64,000 bases of DNA from Streptomyces geranii (GCF_002954775.1 NZ_PJME01000020.1:1-64000), one strand, 5' to 3'; counted from the first letter of the stretch, positions 44,813 through 54,309 are shown. The notes: generated by a model from the letters alone, not told the origin. Numbers and translations: made by a program.

Positions 44813-46654
44813 ATGAGCGAGTTGGTCCCCGGGGGCAACACGCCCCTGCCGGGCGGCACCCTCACGCTCCGGGTGCCGGGCCCCTTCGATGTGAGCGCCC
44901 TGGTGACGGACGACGGCGGCAGGGTCGGCGGTGACGCGGACTTCGTGTTCTACAACCAGCCGACAGCCCCGGGAGCCCGGTTGCACGGCGACACCCTGAC
45001 CGTCGACCCGGCGAGCCTGCGCCCCGGCGCGACCCGCGTCACGGTGGTGGTCAGCGCGGCCGACCCCGGCACGGCACTGGGCGGGCTGCCCGCGCCGACC
45101 CTCCAGGTCACCGGCCCCGGTGGCCGCCAACTGGCCCGGTTCACACCGGCACGCCCGCAGCGGGAGACGGTCCTGCTGCTGGCGGAGCTGTACCGACGGG
45201 GCGCGGGCTGGAAGCTGCGCGCGCTGGGGCAGGGGTACGCGGACGGGCTGGCGGGCCTCGCCCGGGACTTCGGGGTGGATGTCGCGGACGACGGACCGTC
45301 GGCCTCGACCGGCACCGGGTCACCGGGACCGACGGGCTCGACCGGTACCGGGTCACCGGGAACGACGGCGGGTGCGCCCCCGCGTACACCGTCCCGCTGG
45401 TCCGACGCGGCGTCCCGGCTGTCGGGAGCCGCCTCCCGCCTGTCCGAGGCGGCGGCTGCACGCCGGTCCCGTTCCACGGGCACCCCGTCGCAGGCCACCG
45501 CGCCTGGCGCCCGTGCGCGGCCGGGGGCGGGGGCGGGGCCAAGGCCGGGGTCGGGGCCGGGGCCGGGGCCGGGGGCAAATTCGGGGTCGAGGTCGGGCTC
45601 GGGGCCGGGGCCGCGGTCGGAGCCGCTGGCTGGGCCGGGACTGGGGTCGGGGTCAAGCTCAGGACTGGGGTCGAGGCCGGGGTCGGGGCATAGGTCGGGC
45701 TCCGGGTCGGGGTCGGGCTCGGAGCTGCGGGCGGGGTCGGGGTCAATGCCGACGTCAGGGGCAGGGGCAAGGCCGACCTCAGGGTCGGGGGCGGGGCCGG
45801 GGTCAGGAGCCGGGCCGGGGTCGGTGTTTCCGGCCGCCAGGGCCTCTGCCCCCGCCGGGACACCCGGGTCGTTCTCCCCCACCGACAGCTTCCTCGCCCT
45901 CGTCAACTCCGCCCGGGCCGCCGCCGGTTCCCCGCCCGTCTCCCCCGACGCGCGGCTCGCCGCCGCCGCTCAGGCGCACGTCGCCGACATGGCGGCGGCC
46001 GGTCGCCTCGGCACCGAGAGCCGGGACGGCACCTCCGTGCACCAGCGGGTCACGGCCGCCGGATACACGTATCTGACCGTGGGCGAGCACCTGGTCTCCG
46101 GTCCGCGTACGCCCGAGGAGTTCGTCGAGTACTGCCTGCGCACGGAACAGGCCCGCCGGACCCTGCACGACCCGGCGTTCACCCAGGTCGGCCTGGCGTA
46201 CGTCACCGGGTCCCGTACGGGTGACACCTACTGGACGGCGCTCTGGGCCCGGCCCCTGCTGCCCGGGGACCTGGAGCGCACGGCCGTCGAGGTCACCGAA
46301 CTTACCAACCGGGAGCGGGTCCGGGCGGGGCTGCCGCCGCTGGCCACCGACGCGCTGCTCACCCGGGCCGCGCAGGCGCACAGTACGGACATGGTGGTCC
46401 GGGAGTTCTACTCCCACACCGGGCCCGACGGCAGCCAGCCGTGGGACCGGGCCGCCGCGGCGGGGTCCACGCGGCGCACGATCGGCGAGAACATCGCGTG
46501 CGGGCAGCGCTCCGCCGCCGAGGTCGTGGAGGGGTGGATGAACAGTCCCGGACACCGGGCCAACATCCTCAAGCGGGACTTCACCCACATCGGCATCGGC
46601 TTCGCGGGCGGCGGCAAGGCAGGCACGTACTGGACGCAGCTCTTCGGCGCCTGA
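44813..46654 (+). CDS. TerD-like domain fused to two CAP (SCP-like) domains
   Basis: A 613-aa protein. Residues 1-155 resemble TerD/stress proteins (LVPGGNTPLPGG, then DADFVFYNQP). About 190 residues of Ser/Gly/Pro-rich low-complexity linker follow, including many G-S-G-P-G repeats. Two CAP domains complete it (about 360-480 and 485-613); the second keeps AHSTDMVVREFYSHTGPDG and PGHRANILKRDFTHIGIG. The first CAP copy is more divergent. No signal peptide is visible, although CAP domains are usually extracellular. TerD domains often bind calcium. The ATG at 44813 is well supported by the conserved N-terminus. Confidence 0.85.
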   Translation: MSELVPGGNTPLPGGTLTLRVPGPFDVSALVTDDGGRVGGDADFVFYNQPTAPGARLHGDTLTVDPASLRPGATRVTVVVSAADPGTALGGLPAPTLQVTGPGGRQLARFTPARPQRETVLLLAELYRRGAGWKLRALGQGYADGLAGLARDFGVDVADDGPSASTGTGSPGPTGSTGTGSPGTTAGAPPRTPSRWSDAASRLSGAASRLSEAAAARRSRSTGTPSQATAPGARARPGAGAGPRPGSGPGPGPGANSGSRSGSGPGPRSEPLAGPGLGSGSSSGLGSRPGSGHRSGSGSGSGSELRAGSGSMPTSGAGARPTSGSGAGPGSGAGPGSVFPAARASAPAGTPGSFSPTDSFLALVNSARAAAGSPPVSPDARLAAAAQAHVADMAAAGRLGTESRDGTSVHQRVTAAGYTYLTVGEHLVSGPRTPEEFVEYCLRTEQARRTLHDPAFTQVGLAYVTGSRTGDTYWTALWARPLLPGDLERTAVEVTELTNRERVRAGLPPLATDALLTRAAQAHSTDMVVREFYSHTGPDGSQPWDRAAAAGSTRRTIGENIACGQRSAAEVVEGWMNSPGHRANILKRDFTHIGIGFAGGGKAGTYWTQLFGA

Positions 46655-46690
46655 AGCCCCTGAAGCCCCTGAAGCCCCTGAAGCCCCTAC
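46648..46690. repeat. 10-bp tandem repeat across the stop codon
   Basis: Four consecutive copies of CTGAAGCCCC starting at the TGA stop of the TerD-CAP gene, between it and the convergent methyltransferase stop. Each unit carries a TGA, so slippage would not extend the protein. Confidence 0.7.
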
Positions 46691-47502
46691 AGCTTGCGTG
46701 CGACGCCGCCCAGTGCGATCACGTCACCCACCCCGGGTGCCGTGTCGGGGTCGGGGCGCCAGTCGGTGATGGGGACGACACCGGGGGCCAGCAGTTCCAG
46801 GCCGTCGAAGAAACCGGCGAGTTCCTGGGGGCTGCGCAGGTAGTAGGGGGCGGCGCCGCTCTCGTTGTAGAGCCGGGTGGCCTCGGCGTTGCCCTTGTTG
46901 GTGTCCACGCTGTCGTTGAAGGCGAACCAACTGCCCGGCGGCAGGGCGCCCATCAGCGCGCGGACGATCGCCCGTGCCTCGTCGTAGTCGGCGATGTGCC
47001 CGCTGACCTGCATCAGGGTGAGCGCGACCGGCCGGCTGAGGTCCAGGGTCCTGGCCGCCTCGCGGAGTACGGCGGCCGGGTCGTGCAGATCGGCGTCGAT
47101 GTAGTCGGTCACGCCCTCGGGCGCGCTGGTGAGCAGCGCGGCGGCATGGGTCAGGACGAGGGGGTCGTTGTCGACGTAGACGATGCGGGCGTCGGGGGCC
47201 ACGCGCTGGGCGATCTCGTGTGTGTTGTCCGCCGTGGGCAGACCGGTGCCGATGTCCAGGAACTGCCGGATGCCGGCCTCGCCGGCGAGATGGCGCACGG
47301 CGCGGCCGAGGAAGGCGCGGGAGTCGCGGGCGAGGTCGGTGATGCCGGGGAAGATCTCGTGGAAGGCGTCGCCGGCCTGGTGGTCGACCGGGTAGTTGTC
47401 CTTGCCGCCGAGCCAGTAGTTCCAGATCCGGGCCGAGTGCGGCACCGAGGTGTCGATCTTCTCCGCCGTCTGTGTGCCGGGGGCGGACGAGTCCTGCGTC
47501 AC
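46687..47502 (-). CDS. SAM-dependent methyltransferase, DUF574 family
   Basis: A 271-aa methyltransferase of the DUF574 group that is expanded in streptomycetes. The conserved start PHSARIWNYWLGGKDNYPVD is followed by the SAM loop FLDIGTGLPTADNTHE, then VYVDNDPLVLTH and a PGSWFAFNDS strand. The substrate is unknown. The GTG at 47502 is chosen because GGAGG (47510-47514) lies 7 nt upstream. It converges with the TerD-CAP gene across the tandem repeat. Confidence 0.9.
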   Translation of the reverse strand: MTQDSSAPGTQTAEKIDTSVPHSARIWNYWLGGKDNYPVDHQAGDAFHEIFPGITDLARDSRAFLGRAVRHLAGEAGIRQFLDIGTGLPTADNTHEIAQRVAPDARIVYVDNDPLVLTHAAALLTSAPEGVTDYIDADLHDPAAVLREAARTLDLSRPVALTLMQVSGHIADYDEARAIVRALMGALPPGSWFAFNDSVDTNKGNAEATRLYNESGAAPYYLRSPQELAGFFDGLELLAPGVVPITDWRPDPDTAPGVGDVIALGGVARKL

Positions 47503-47651
47503 CGGACAACCTCCTTGTGGGGAACCGTGGTTGGCCCTGGCCTCCAACGTAGCGTCACCGGCGGGCCGACACCGGGGCGTCCGCCGCGCAAGGGAGCGGT
47601 TCCGGCCGCGTTCTCCTGGCGGAACGGCGCCCTCCGGGACACGATGGCCCC

Positions 47652-48329
47652 ATGAAGGGTGACCTCTTTTCCAGTCAGTACATGGTCCAGCCGGCCACAG
47701 CGCCCGGAATGACCGTCGAGAACGCCAAGTCCCTCAAGTACGCGGTGAACGGCGAGATGTTCGCCCGGCAGGGCGCGATGATCGCCTTCCGGGGCAATCT
47801 CCAGTTCGAGCGCAAGGGGCAGGGCGTCGGCGGCATGCTGAAGCGTGCGGTCACGGGTGAGGGGCTGCCCCTGATGGCGGTGCGCGGGCAGGGCGAGGCG
47901 TGGTTCGCGCACGAGGCGCAGAGCTGCTTCATCGTCGAGATCGACCCGGGCGACGTCTTCACCGTGAACGGCCGCAACGTCCTCTGCTTCGACGCGTCGC
48001 TGACGTACGAGATCAAGACCGTGAAGGGGGCCGGGATCAGCGGCGGCGGCCTGTTCAACAGTGTCTTCACCGGGCAGGGCAAGCTCGGGCTGGTGTGCGA
48101 GGGCAGTCCGCTGGTGATCCCGGTGTCGCCGCAGTACCCGGTGTACGTCGACACGGACGCGGTGGTCGGCTGGACGGCGAGTCTCCAGACCTCGCTGCAC
48201 CGTTCGCAGTCCTTCGGCTCGATGATCCGCGGCGGCTCCGGCGAGGCGGCCCAGCTGATGCTCCAGGGGGACGGATTCGTCGTCGTACGGCCGAGCGAGG
48301 CGACGCCGCAGCGGCCCCAGCAGCACTGA
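47652..48329 (+). CDS. AIM24-family protein
   Basis: A 225-aa protein of the AIM24/TRAP-like family, all-beta and probably oligomeric. The sequence opens MKGDLFSSQYMVQPA and contains FARQGAMIAFRGNLQFE and FVVVRPSEATPQ, consistent with actinobacterial members. Function is unknown in bacteria; the yeast homologue affects mitochondrial organisation. No membrane segment is present. The start lies only about 10 bp after an ACGATGG element, so the mRNA may be leaderless. It is monocistronic. Confidence 0.8.
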   Translation: MKGDLFSSQYMVQPATAPGMTVENAKSLKYAVNGEMFARQGAMIAFRGNLQFERKGQGVGGMLKRAVTGEGLPLMAVRGQGEAWFAHEAQSCFIVEIDPGDVFTVNGRNVLCFDASLTYEIKTVKGAGISGGGLFNSVFTGQGKLGLVCEGSPLVIPVSPQYPVYVDTDAVVGWTASLQTSLHRSQSFGSMIRGGSGEAAQLMLQGDGFVVVRPSEATPQRPQQH

Positions 48330-48522
48330 CGTCAGGTGTCCGGAACGTGTACAGGCCGTCGTCCCAGGTCCAGTGAATTCACCCAATTCTTCGCACACCC
48401 ACTCGGCGCAGATGAATAAAAGGAGAATCGGGCCCGGGAGTTGCGGAATATTTGAACAGACCCCGTCGTACCCGTCGTACCACTGGGAAAGGTGAGAGCC
48501 AGGGGTTCAGCGAGGGATGGCC

Positions 48523-50187
48523 ATGGTCAAGGCGCACGTCTCCACACACGAGTTGGTGGCCGGCAGGTACCGACTCCTCGATGTCGTCCATCGCGAAACG
48601 AACCGGGTCTCCTGGTACGGCGAGGACACGGCGTCCGAGCGCCCGGTCGTGCTCACCCAGATACAGCTCCCGCCCGATCCCCGGGAGCAGACCGCACGCC
48701 GGACCATCGCCCGGGTGATGCGCGCGTCCGAGATCCTCGGACTGGTGCTGCCCGGACGGGTGGGCGTCGTGATCGACGTGATCGAGGAGTTCGGCACGCT
48801 GTGGACGGTCGCCGAGTGGATCGACGGCACGCCGCTCAGTGAACTCCTCGAACGGCAGGGCACGTTCAACTACGTCCGGGCGGCGCGGATCGCGCTCGAA
48901 GTGCTGGACGTGCTGGACGCGGCGCACCGCGAGGGCATCGTGCACGCCGAACTCAGCCCCGGCCAGGTGTTCGTGCGCGATCAGGGGCCGGTCGTGGTGA
49001 CCGGCTTCGGGCTTGCCGGTGCCACGTCGGCGTCCCGGGTCGGCGCACCGTCGTACGCCTCGCCGGAGCAGGCCCACGGGGCACGCCCCGAGCCGTCGAC
49101 CGATCTGTGGGCGCTCGGCGCGCTGCTGTACGCGATGGCCGAGGGACGGCCGCCGTTCCGGGACCGGGGGCGGCCCGACGCCACGCTCAAGGCGGTCGAC
49201 CGGCTGCCGCTGCGCAGCCCGGTGCGGGCCGGACCGCACACCCAGGTCATCACGGGGCTGCTGCGCAAGAACGCCCGGGAACGGCTGACCGCGCCGGTGG
49301 TGCGGGACGCCCTGAACCGGATCATCAGGGAGGACCCCGACACCTCGGACGAGCCGATCCCGTCCACGCGGCTGCGCAGCGCCTGTGCGGCGGTCGCCGC
49401 CCGGCGCTCCGGCCGGTCCTGGAACAGACGCGGCCCCGGCAAACTCGCCCTCGCGGGTACGGCCCTGGCCGCCGTCACGGTGACCGTCGCCGTCCTCGCC
49501 ACGACGGACAGCCTGCCCGGGCTCGACGCCTCCGCGTCCGGCACGGACACCACCCCGTCGGTCGTCGCCCCGAACCCGTCGGCGTCCTCGGCCGGCGGGA
49601 ACACCGCGCTCCCCGAGCAGCCCGTCGAGCCGAGCGCCTCCGCGCCGGTCGAGCCGTCCCCGTCGCCCACCGAGCCGACCCCCTCGCCCACCGCCTCGGC
49701 GCCGTCGACGGACGCCAACGCGCTGCCCGCCGGGTTCAGCGTGTACCAGGCCCCGGAGGGGTTCTCCGTCGCGCTGCCCAAGGGCTGGAAGCGGCTGAGC
49801 GAGGACGTCTCCCCCGGCAACATCGCCTACCGGATCGTGTTCGGCGCCGACGACGACCCGCGCACCCTGACCGTCACCTACAGCGAGGCGCTCCGCTCGA
49901 ACCCGGTGGCGGTGTGGCGCGACGACGTCCAGCCGGGGCTGGAGCAGGCGGGCATCGGCTTCCAGCGGATCGGCGAGATCCGGGCGACGACCTACCGCGG
50001 CCGGAGCGCGGCCGACATGGAGTGGACGTCCGACTTCGAGGGCATCCGCATCCGTACCTTCGGCCGGGGTTTCCTCACCGGCGCGAACACCGGCTACTCG
50101 CTGCGCTGGACGACGCCCGCGGCCGACTGGAACGACACCGCCAACCGGCAGGCGCTGGACACCTTCCTGCGGACCTTCAGAGAGTGA
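48523..50187 (+). CDS. membrane-anchored Ser/Thr pseudokinase
   Basis: A 554-aa protein. The kinase-like domain (about 8-270) lacks key catalytic residues: the catalytic loop reads HAELSPGQ instead of H-R-D-x-K-x-x-N, and the metal-binding D-F-G is TGFG. Later features such as SYASPEQAHG and DLWALGALLYAM remain. A single transmembrane helix (LALAGTALAAVTVTVAVLAT, about 310) follows. A Pro/Ser/Thr-rich stalk and an extracellular domain of about 150 residues complete the protein. The ATG at 48523 is preferred over 48517 because GAGGG lies at 48512-48516. It is probably a signalling scaffold or sensor rather than an active kinase. Confidence 0.82.
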   Translation: MVKAHVSTHELVAGRYRLLDVVHRETNRVSWYGEDTASERPVVLTQIQLPPDPREQTARRTIARVMRASEILGLVLPGRVGVVIDVIEEFGTLWTVAEWIDGTPLSELLERQGTFNYVRAARIALEVLDVLDAAHREGIVHAELSPGQVFVRDQGPVVVTGFGLAGATSASRVGAPSYASPEQAHGARPEPSTDLWALGALLYAMAEGRPPFRDRGRPDATLKAVDRLPLRSPVRAGPHTQVITGLLRKNARERLTAPVVRDALNRIIREDPDTSDEPIPSTRLRSACAAVAARRSGRSWNRRGPGKLALAGTALAAVTVTVAVLATTDSLPGLDASASGTDTTPSVVAPNPSASSAGGNTALPEQPVEPSASAPVEPSPSPTEPTPSPTASAPSTDANALPAGFSVYQAPEGFSVALPKGWKRLSEDVSPGNIAYRIVFGADDDPRTLTVTYSEALRSNPVAVWRDDVQPGLEQAGIGFQRIGEIRATTYRGRSAADMEWTSDFEGIRIRTFGRGFLTGANTGYSLRWTTPAADWNDTANRQALDTFLRTFRE

Positions 50188-50368
50188 ACCGGGTTCGGCC
50201 ACGGCCGGGGACACGTGTCGACCACCGGGTGTACGGGATCAGTGACGGGTTGGGGCAAGGGCCGGGGTCCGGGTCTGGCCCGGTCTGCCAAAGCCTCGCC
50301 AATGAGCGCATATAGGCTGCCTGTCTGTACCTTCGCAGTCCGTCAAGACCTGCCCGGGAGAGTCACCC

Positions 50369-51553
50369 GTGACCGTAGCGATCGACCCGTCCGAGACGTC
50401 CGAGACATCGGAGACCTCGGTTACCCCCGAGACATCGGCGATCCCCGAGCCCGCCGAGGCACCGGAGGCGTCCGCCCTGCCGCCCCTGTCCGAGGAGTTC
50501 GCCGGGGGCGAGTGGTCCGAGCCGGCCGCCGAGACCGAGGAGCCCGCCGAGTCCGGGGAGCCCGCCGACGTGTCGCCGCTCGTGGCGCTGGACGCACAGG
50601 AGTTCGGGGCGTACGCGCGGACCGGCGGCTGGGCCTTCGGGCTGAAGGTCGCACGCAGCGTACGGCCCGGCGGTGAGTCCGCCGGGGAGACGCCGAAGGT
50701 CTCCGCCAAGCAGTTCGCCGCGCTCGCCGACTGCTCGCCCGAGCGCGTCATGCGCTACTACAAGGCCTGGGACAAGGCGGCCGACGACGGCGTGGTCCCG
50801 CACTTCGAGGCGCTGGCCCCGGGCGCGGAGGTCGAACTCCCGGGCGCCGACCTGTGGCTGACGTACTACAGCTCCCGCTCCAGCGCCGGTTCCGAGCGCG
50901 GCACCGCCATCACGGAGGCCGCCGAGGCCGAGGGCATCCGGCCGACGAAGGCGCTGGAGGTCGCGGAGAACCCGACCGCGCTGCGCGCCGCGATCATGGC
51001 CGACCCCTCGACGGCCCGCGCCGCCCGGCACGCGCTGCTCGACCGGATCAAGGAGGACCCGGACCTCCAGGCCGAGCTGGCGCGCGACATCGTCCGCACC
51101 GACGACCTGAAGAAGGCCGTCGCCTCCGAGTCCCGGTCGGCCGACCGGGTCGGCTACGTCCGCCAGATCGCCGAGTCGGGCCAGGTGAAGACGCCCGCCG
51201 GACAGACCATCGACGCGCCGGTCGACCTGCGCCAGGAGGCCGAGCGGCACCTCTCCCTCCTCGACGAGCTGGACGAGGACGAGGACACCGGCGAGTGGGC
51301 CAGCGAGGCCTACGACACCCTCAAGAACCTGGTCGTCGAGGCCGTCGAGGCCGACCCCGAACTGCGCGTCCAGGAGCGGCGGACCAAGTTCTACAGCAGC
51401 CTGTCGAAGGCGACGAAGGCGTTCGAGGAGCTGACCTTCGACGACGTCCAGGAGTTCGCCGAGGACGACATGGTCCAGCAGCTGGAGGAGCTCCAGGAGG
51501 CCATCGCGTCCTGCATCACGGCGCTGCGCGGAGCACGTACCCCCGCCTCGTAG
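50369..51553 (+). CDS. hypothetical acidic helical protein
   Basis: A 394-aa cytosolic protein. The N-terminal 70 residues are acidic and repetitive (S-E-T-S-E-T-S-E-T-S, then Pro/Glu-rich). A DNA-binding-like segment follows (VSAKQFAALADCSPERVMRY), then a predominantly helical, charged body. The C-terminal helices contain FEELTFDDVQEFAEDDM. The layout loosely recalls DUF6192-type proteins, but I cannot assign a family. The GTG at 50369 is the first start after the gap. It looks like a conserved chromosomal streptomycete gene. Confidence 0.65.
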   Translation: MTVAIDPSETSETSETSVTPETSAIPEPAEAPEASALPPLSEEFAGGEWSEPAAETEEPAESGEPADVSPLVALDAQEFGAYARTGGWAFGLKVARSVRPGGESAGETPKVSAKQFAALADCSPERVMRYYKAWDKAADDGVVPHFEALAPGAEVELPGADLWLTYYSSRSSAGSERGTAITEAAEAEGIRPTKALEVAENPTALRAAIMADPSTARAARHALLDRIKEDPDLQAELARDIVRTDDLKKAVASESRSADRVGYVRQIAESGQVKTPAGQTIDAPVDLRQEAERHLSLLDELDEDEDTGEWASEAYDTLKNLVVEAVEADPELRVQERRTKFYSSLSKATKAFEELTFDDVQEFAEDDMVQQLEELQEAIASCITALRGARTPAS

Positions 51554-51644
51554 GGACGGCGGGCACCCCCGGTTGAGTACGTGTACTCATGTCCGGGGCC
51601 GGGACGCTCCCCCACGATGATGCTCCACGACAAGGAGCGTCCCG

Positions 51645-52316
51645 ATGCCCGCAGTTGACACTTTTCCCCGCACCCTCCCGACGGCCGCCGACACCCCGCG
51701 ACGGCACCTCCCGGTGCTGCTCGCCGGGCTGGTGGCCGCCGGTCTGGCGGTGTCGGCGTGGCAGCCGCACGATCTGATGACGTGGTTCCTGGAGACGGTC
51801 TGGATCCTGGTCGGGCTGCCGTTGATCGTCCTGACCTGGCGCCGTTTCCCGCTCACGAACCTCCTGTGCTGCCTCCTGGCCCTGCACGCGCTCGTCCTCA
51901 TGGTCGGCGGCCACTACACCTACGCGCAGGTCCCGCTCGGCGACTGGGCGCGCGACACCTTCGCCCTCGACCGCAATCCGTACGACCGGCTCGGCCACCT
52001 CATGCAGGGCTTCGTCCCGGCGATTCTCGTACGGGAGCTGCTGAGCCGTACGTCGCCGCTGCGGGGCAGCCGCTGGCTGGCGCCGCTGACCGTGTGCGCC
52101 TGTCTGGCCTTCAGCGCGGTGTTCGAGATGTTCGAGTGGGCGGCGGCGGTGATCGGCGGCGCGGCGGCCGACGACTTCCTGGCCACGCAGGGCGATGTGT
52201 GGGACACCCAGTGGGACATGTTCTGCGCGCTGATCGGGGCGACCGTGTCGCTGCTGGTGCTGAGCCGGTTCCACGACCGGCAGCTGGCCCGGACCGGCGC
52301 TCACTCCTCCGTGTAG
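51645..52316 (+). CDS. DUF2238 (YjdF-type) membrane protein
   Basis: A 223-aa integral membrane protein with about six hydrophobic segments. It has the family-typical DRNPYDRLGHLMQGFVPAIL and FEMFEWAAAVIGG, carrying conserved charged and His residues within the membrane. Function is unknown. The ATG at 51645 follows AAGGAG. The 3' end overlaps the convergent gene on the other strand by 16 bp. Confidence 0.82.
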   Translation: MPAVDTFPRTLPTAADTPRRHLPVLLAGLVAAGLAVSAWQPHDLMTWFLETVWILVGLPLIVLTWRRFPLTNLLCCLLALHALVLMVGGHYTYAQVPLGDWARDTFALDRNPYDRLGHLMQGFVPAILVRELLSRTSPLRGSRWLAPLTVCACLAFSAVFEMFEWAAAVIGGAAADDFLATQGDVWDTQWDMFCALIGATVSLLVLSRFHDRQLARTGAHSSV

Positions 52317-52801
52317 CGGTGGCGGGCCCACATCGGCAGGACGAACCAGCAGGCCACGTACCAGGCGGCGATCCCGGAGACCAGCCAGGGCACGTACCCG
52401 TCATGGGTGGCCACCCTCAGGACCAGCAGCAGCGCCGACGTCATCGTGGCGAACAGCAGCACCAGGCCGACGGCGGTCAGTCGTGAGGCCCACCGCACGG
52501 CCTGGGGTTTCACCCGGCGGCCGGAGACGATCCGGTGCAGGGCGACCGGGCCGATCAGGGCACCGGTGGCGGCGGCGCCCAGGACGACGGTGACGATGTA
52601 GATGGTGTGTTCGGTGTCGCCCAACTGCTCGTACCTCGGGGTGAACACGACGGTCAGCAGGAAGCCGAAGAGGATCTGCACGCCCGTCTGGGCGACCCGG
52701 ACCTCCTGGATCAGCTCGCCCCACCTGCGGTCGGCGCGCTCCTCCTCGGTCTCCTCCCGTCCCCGGCCGCGCGTGCCGGCCTCACCGTCGGTGTCCGCCA
52801 T
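52301..52801 (-). CDS. DUF6328-type small membrane protein
   Basis: A 166-aa protein with a charged cytosolic N-terminus (GREETEEERADRRWGELIQE) and four hydrophobic helices. The first begins VQILFGFLLTVVF, and the last ends WFVLPMWARHRY. This fits the DUF6328 family of actinobacterial membrane proteins of unknown function. The ATG at 52801 has GGAGGAACC directly upstream, and the frame before it is not credible. It overlaps convergently with the DUF2238 gene. Confidence 0.75.
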   Translation of the reverse strand: MADTDGEAGTRGRGREETEEERADRRWGELIQEVRVAQTGVQILFGFLLTVVFTPRYEQLGDTEHTIYIVTVVLGAAATGALIGPVALHRIVSGRRVKPQAVRWASRLTAVGLVLLFATMTSALLLVLRVATHDGYVPWLVSGIAAWYVACWFVLPMWARHRYTEE

Positions 52802-52954
52802 GGTTCCTCCCGAGTTCCGCGTCCTGACACATCGGTCCGGAACCAGGTTCCCCGATCTGCCCGATCCGATCACATCGCGGCCGGGCGGTTTGGCTGATCG
52901 CCGGGAGGGTTACCCGGGGTGCACCACGGTGGCCACAGTGGAGGAGGTCCGGCC

Positions 52955-53302
52955 ATGTCCGGTACGCAGCTCACCCTCACGTTCAGCGGCGGCAGCGCCG
53001 CCGACGCGCAGACGGTCGTACGGGCCCTGGAGTCGGCCTTCGGACCGGCCGACGAGTCCCCCGGGGACGACGACGGGCACTCCACGGTGCACTCGGCCGC
53101 GTTCACGGTCGGTACGGAGACACACCCGCCCGGGCATCCGGAGCGGGAGCGGCTGTCGGCGCCCGTGCTGGTCACCGTGCAGGGCACGCCCGAGGCCGTC
53201 CGCTGCGCGGACGCCACCCTCACCGGTGCGTTCACCGCGCACGACCGGGGCAGCGTCTCCGGCGACCAGGAACAGCAACGGCAGCTGCTCCTGGAGCCGT
53301 GA
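52955..53302 (+). CDS. small hypothetical protein
   Basis: A 115-aa protein with an alternating beta/alpha pattern (QLTLTFSGGSAADAQTVVRA, then ADATLTGAFTAHDRGSV). No signal peptide, membrane segment or known motif is seen. A very strong ribosome site, GGAGGAGG, precedes the ATG at 52955, which argues for a real gene. The neighbouring gene is convergent on the other strand. Function unknown. Confidence 0.6.
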   Translation: MSGTQLTLTFSGGSAADAQTVVRALESAFGPADESPGDDDGHSTVHSAAFTVGTETHPPGHPERERLSAPVLVTVQGTPEAVRCADATLTGAFTAHDRGSVSGDQEQQRQLLLEP

Positions 53303-53325
53303 GACGTTCTCGTACGGGATTCCGC

Positions 53326-54309
53326 CTACCAGCGGGTCTCCACCTGGGCCTTGATCCGGCGGTCGTAGAGGTCCTGGATCGCGGTGAGCGCCTCCTGGGA
53401 CAGCGGCGGCAGGGCGGCGGTCGCCGCGTTGGCGCGGGCCTGCTCGGCCGAGCGGGCACCCGGGATCACCGTGGTGACACCGGGCTGCTGGAGGATCCAG
53501 CGCAGGGCCAGCTGGGCCGGGGTGTATCCCTCCGGAACCAGCGCGGAGAACTCGGCCGCCGCCTCGACGCCGGTCGCGTAGTCGACGCCGGAGAAGGTCT
53601 CGCCCTGGTCGAAGGACTCGCCGTGGCGGTTGTAGGTGCGGTGGTCGTTCTCGGGGAACACCGTGTCCTTGGTGTACTTGCCCGAGAGCAGGCCCGAGGC
53701 GAGCGGGACGCGGGCGATGATGCCGACGCCCGCCTTCTCGGCGGCCGGGAGCACCTCGGCGAGGGGCTTCATGCGGAACGCGTTGAGGATGATCTGCACG
53801 CTGGTCACGCCCGGGCGGGCGATCGCGGTGAGCGCCTCCGCGCAGGTCTCGACGCTGACGCCGTAGCGCGCGATGCGCCCCTCGTCGACCAGGGTGTCGA
53901 GGGCGTCGAAGACCTCGTCGGAGGAGTAGACGGGGGTCGGCGGGCAGTGCAGCTGGACCAGGTCGATCCGGTCGACGCCCAGGTTGCGCCGCGAACGGTC
54001 GTTCCAGGCGCGGAAGTTGTCGAGGACGTAGTTCTCGGGCAGCTGGTCGACCCGGCGCCCCATCTTCGTCGCGACCAGCAGATCCAGCTCGGGCCTGCCG
54101 CGCAGGAAGGTCGCGATGGTCTGTTCGCTGCGCCCGTCGCCGTACACGTCGGCGGTGTCGAAGAAGGTCACTCCCGACTCGACCGCCGCGTCCAGCACCG
54201 CGAGGGCGTCCTTGTCCTCGACGTCGCCCCAGTCGGCGCCCAACTGCCACGTTCCGAGGCCGACGACCGACGCCGACTGACCCGACCTACCGATTGCACG
54301 CTCGTCCAT
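53326..54309 (-). CDS. aldo/keto reductase
   Basis: A 327-aa NADPH-dependent aldo/keto reductase with the catalytic tetrad in place: Asp and Tyr in FFDTADVYGDG, Lys in LLVATKMGRR and His in LVQLHCPP. The C-terminal PGARSAEQARANAAT is the cofactor-binding end of the YakC/Tas-like branch. It probably reduces aldehydes or ketones; the exact substrate cannot be predicted. It is divergent from the cholesterol-oxidase-like gene with a 115-bp gap. Confidence 0.92.
   Translation of the reverse strand: MDERAIGRSGQSASVVGLGTWQLGADWGDVEDKDALAVLDAAVESGVTFFDTADVYGDGRSEQTIATFLRGRPELDLLVATKMGRRVDQLPENYVLDNFRAWNDRSRRNLGVDRIDLVQLHCPPTPVYSSDEVFDALDTLVDEGRIARYGVSVETCAEALTAIARPGVTSVQIILNAFRMKPLAEVLPAAEKAGVGIIARVPLASGLLSGKYTKDTVFPENDHRTYNRHGESFDQGETFSGVDYATGVEAAAEFSALVPEGYTPAQLALRWILQQPGVTTVIPGARSAEQARANAATAALPPLSQEALTAIQDLYDRRIKAQVETRW

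Noticed and set aside
43501..45130. Part of an 892-codon (-) strand frame opposite alpha-galactosidase
   Set aside because: Antisense shadow of a clear GH36 gene.
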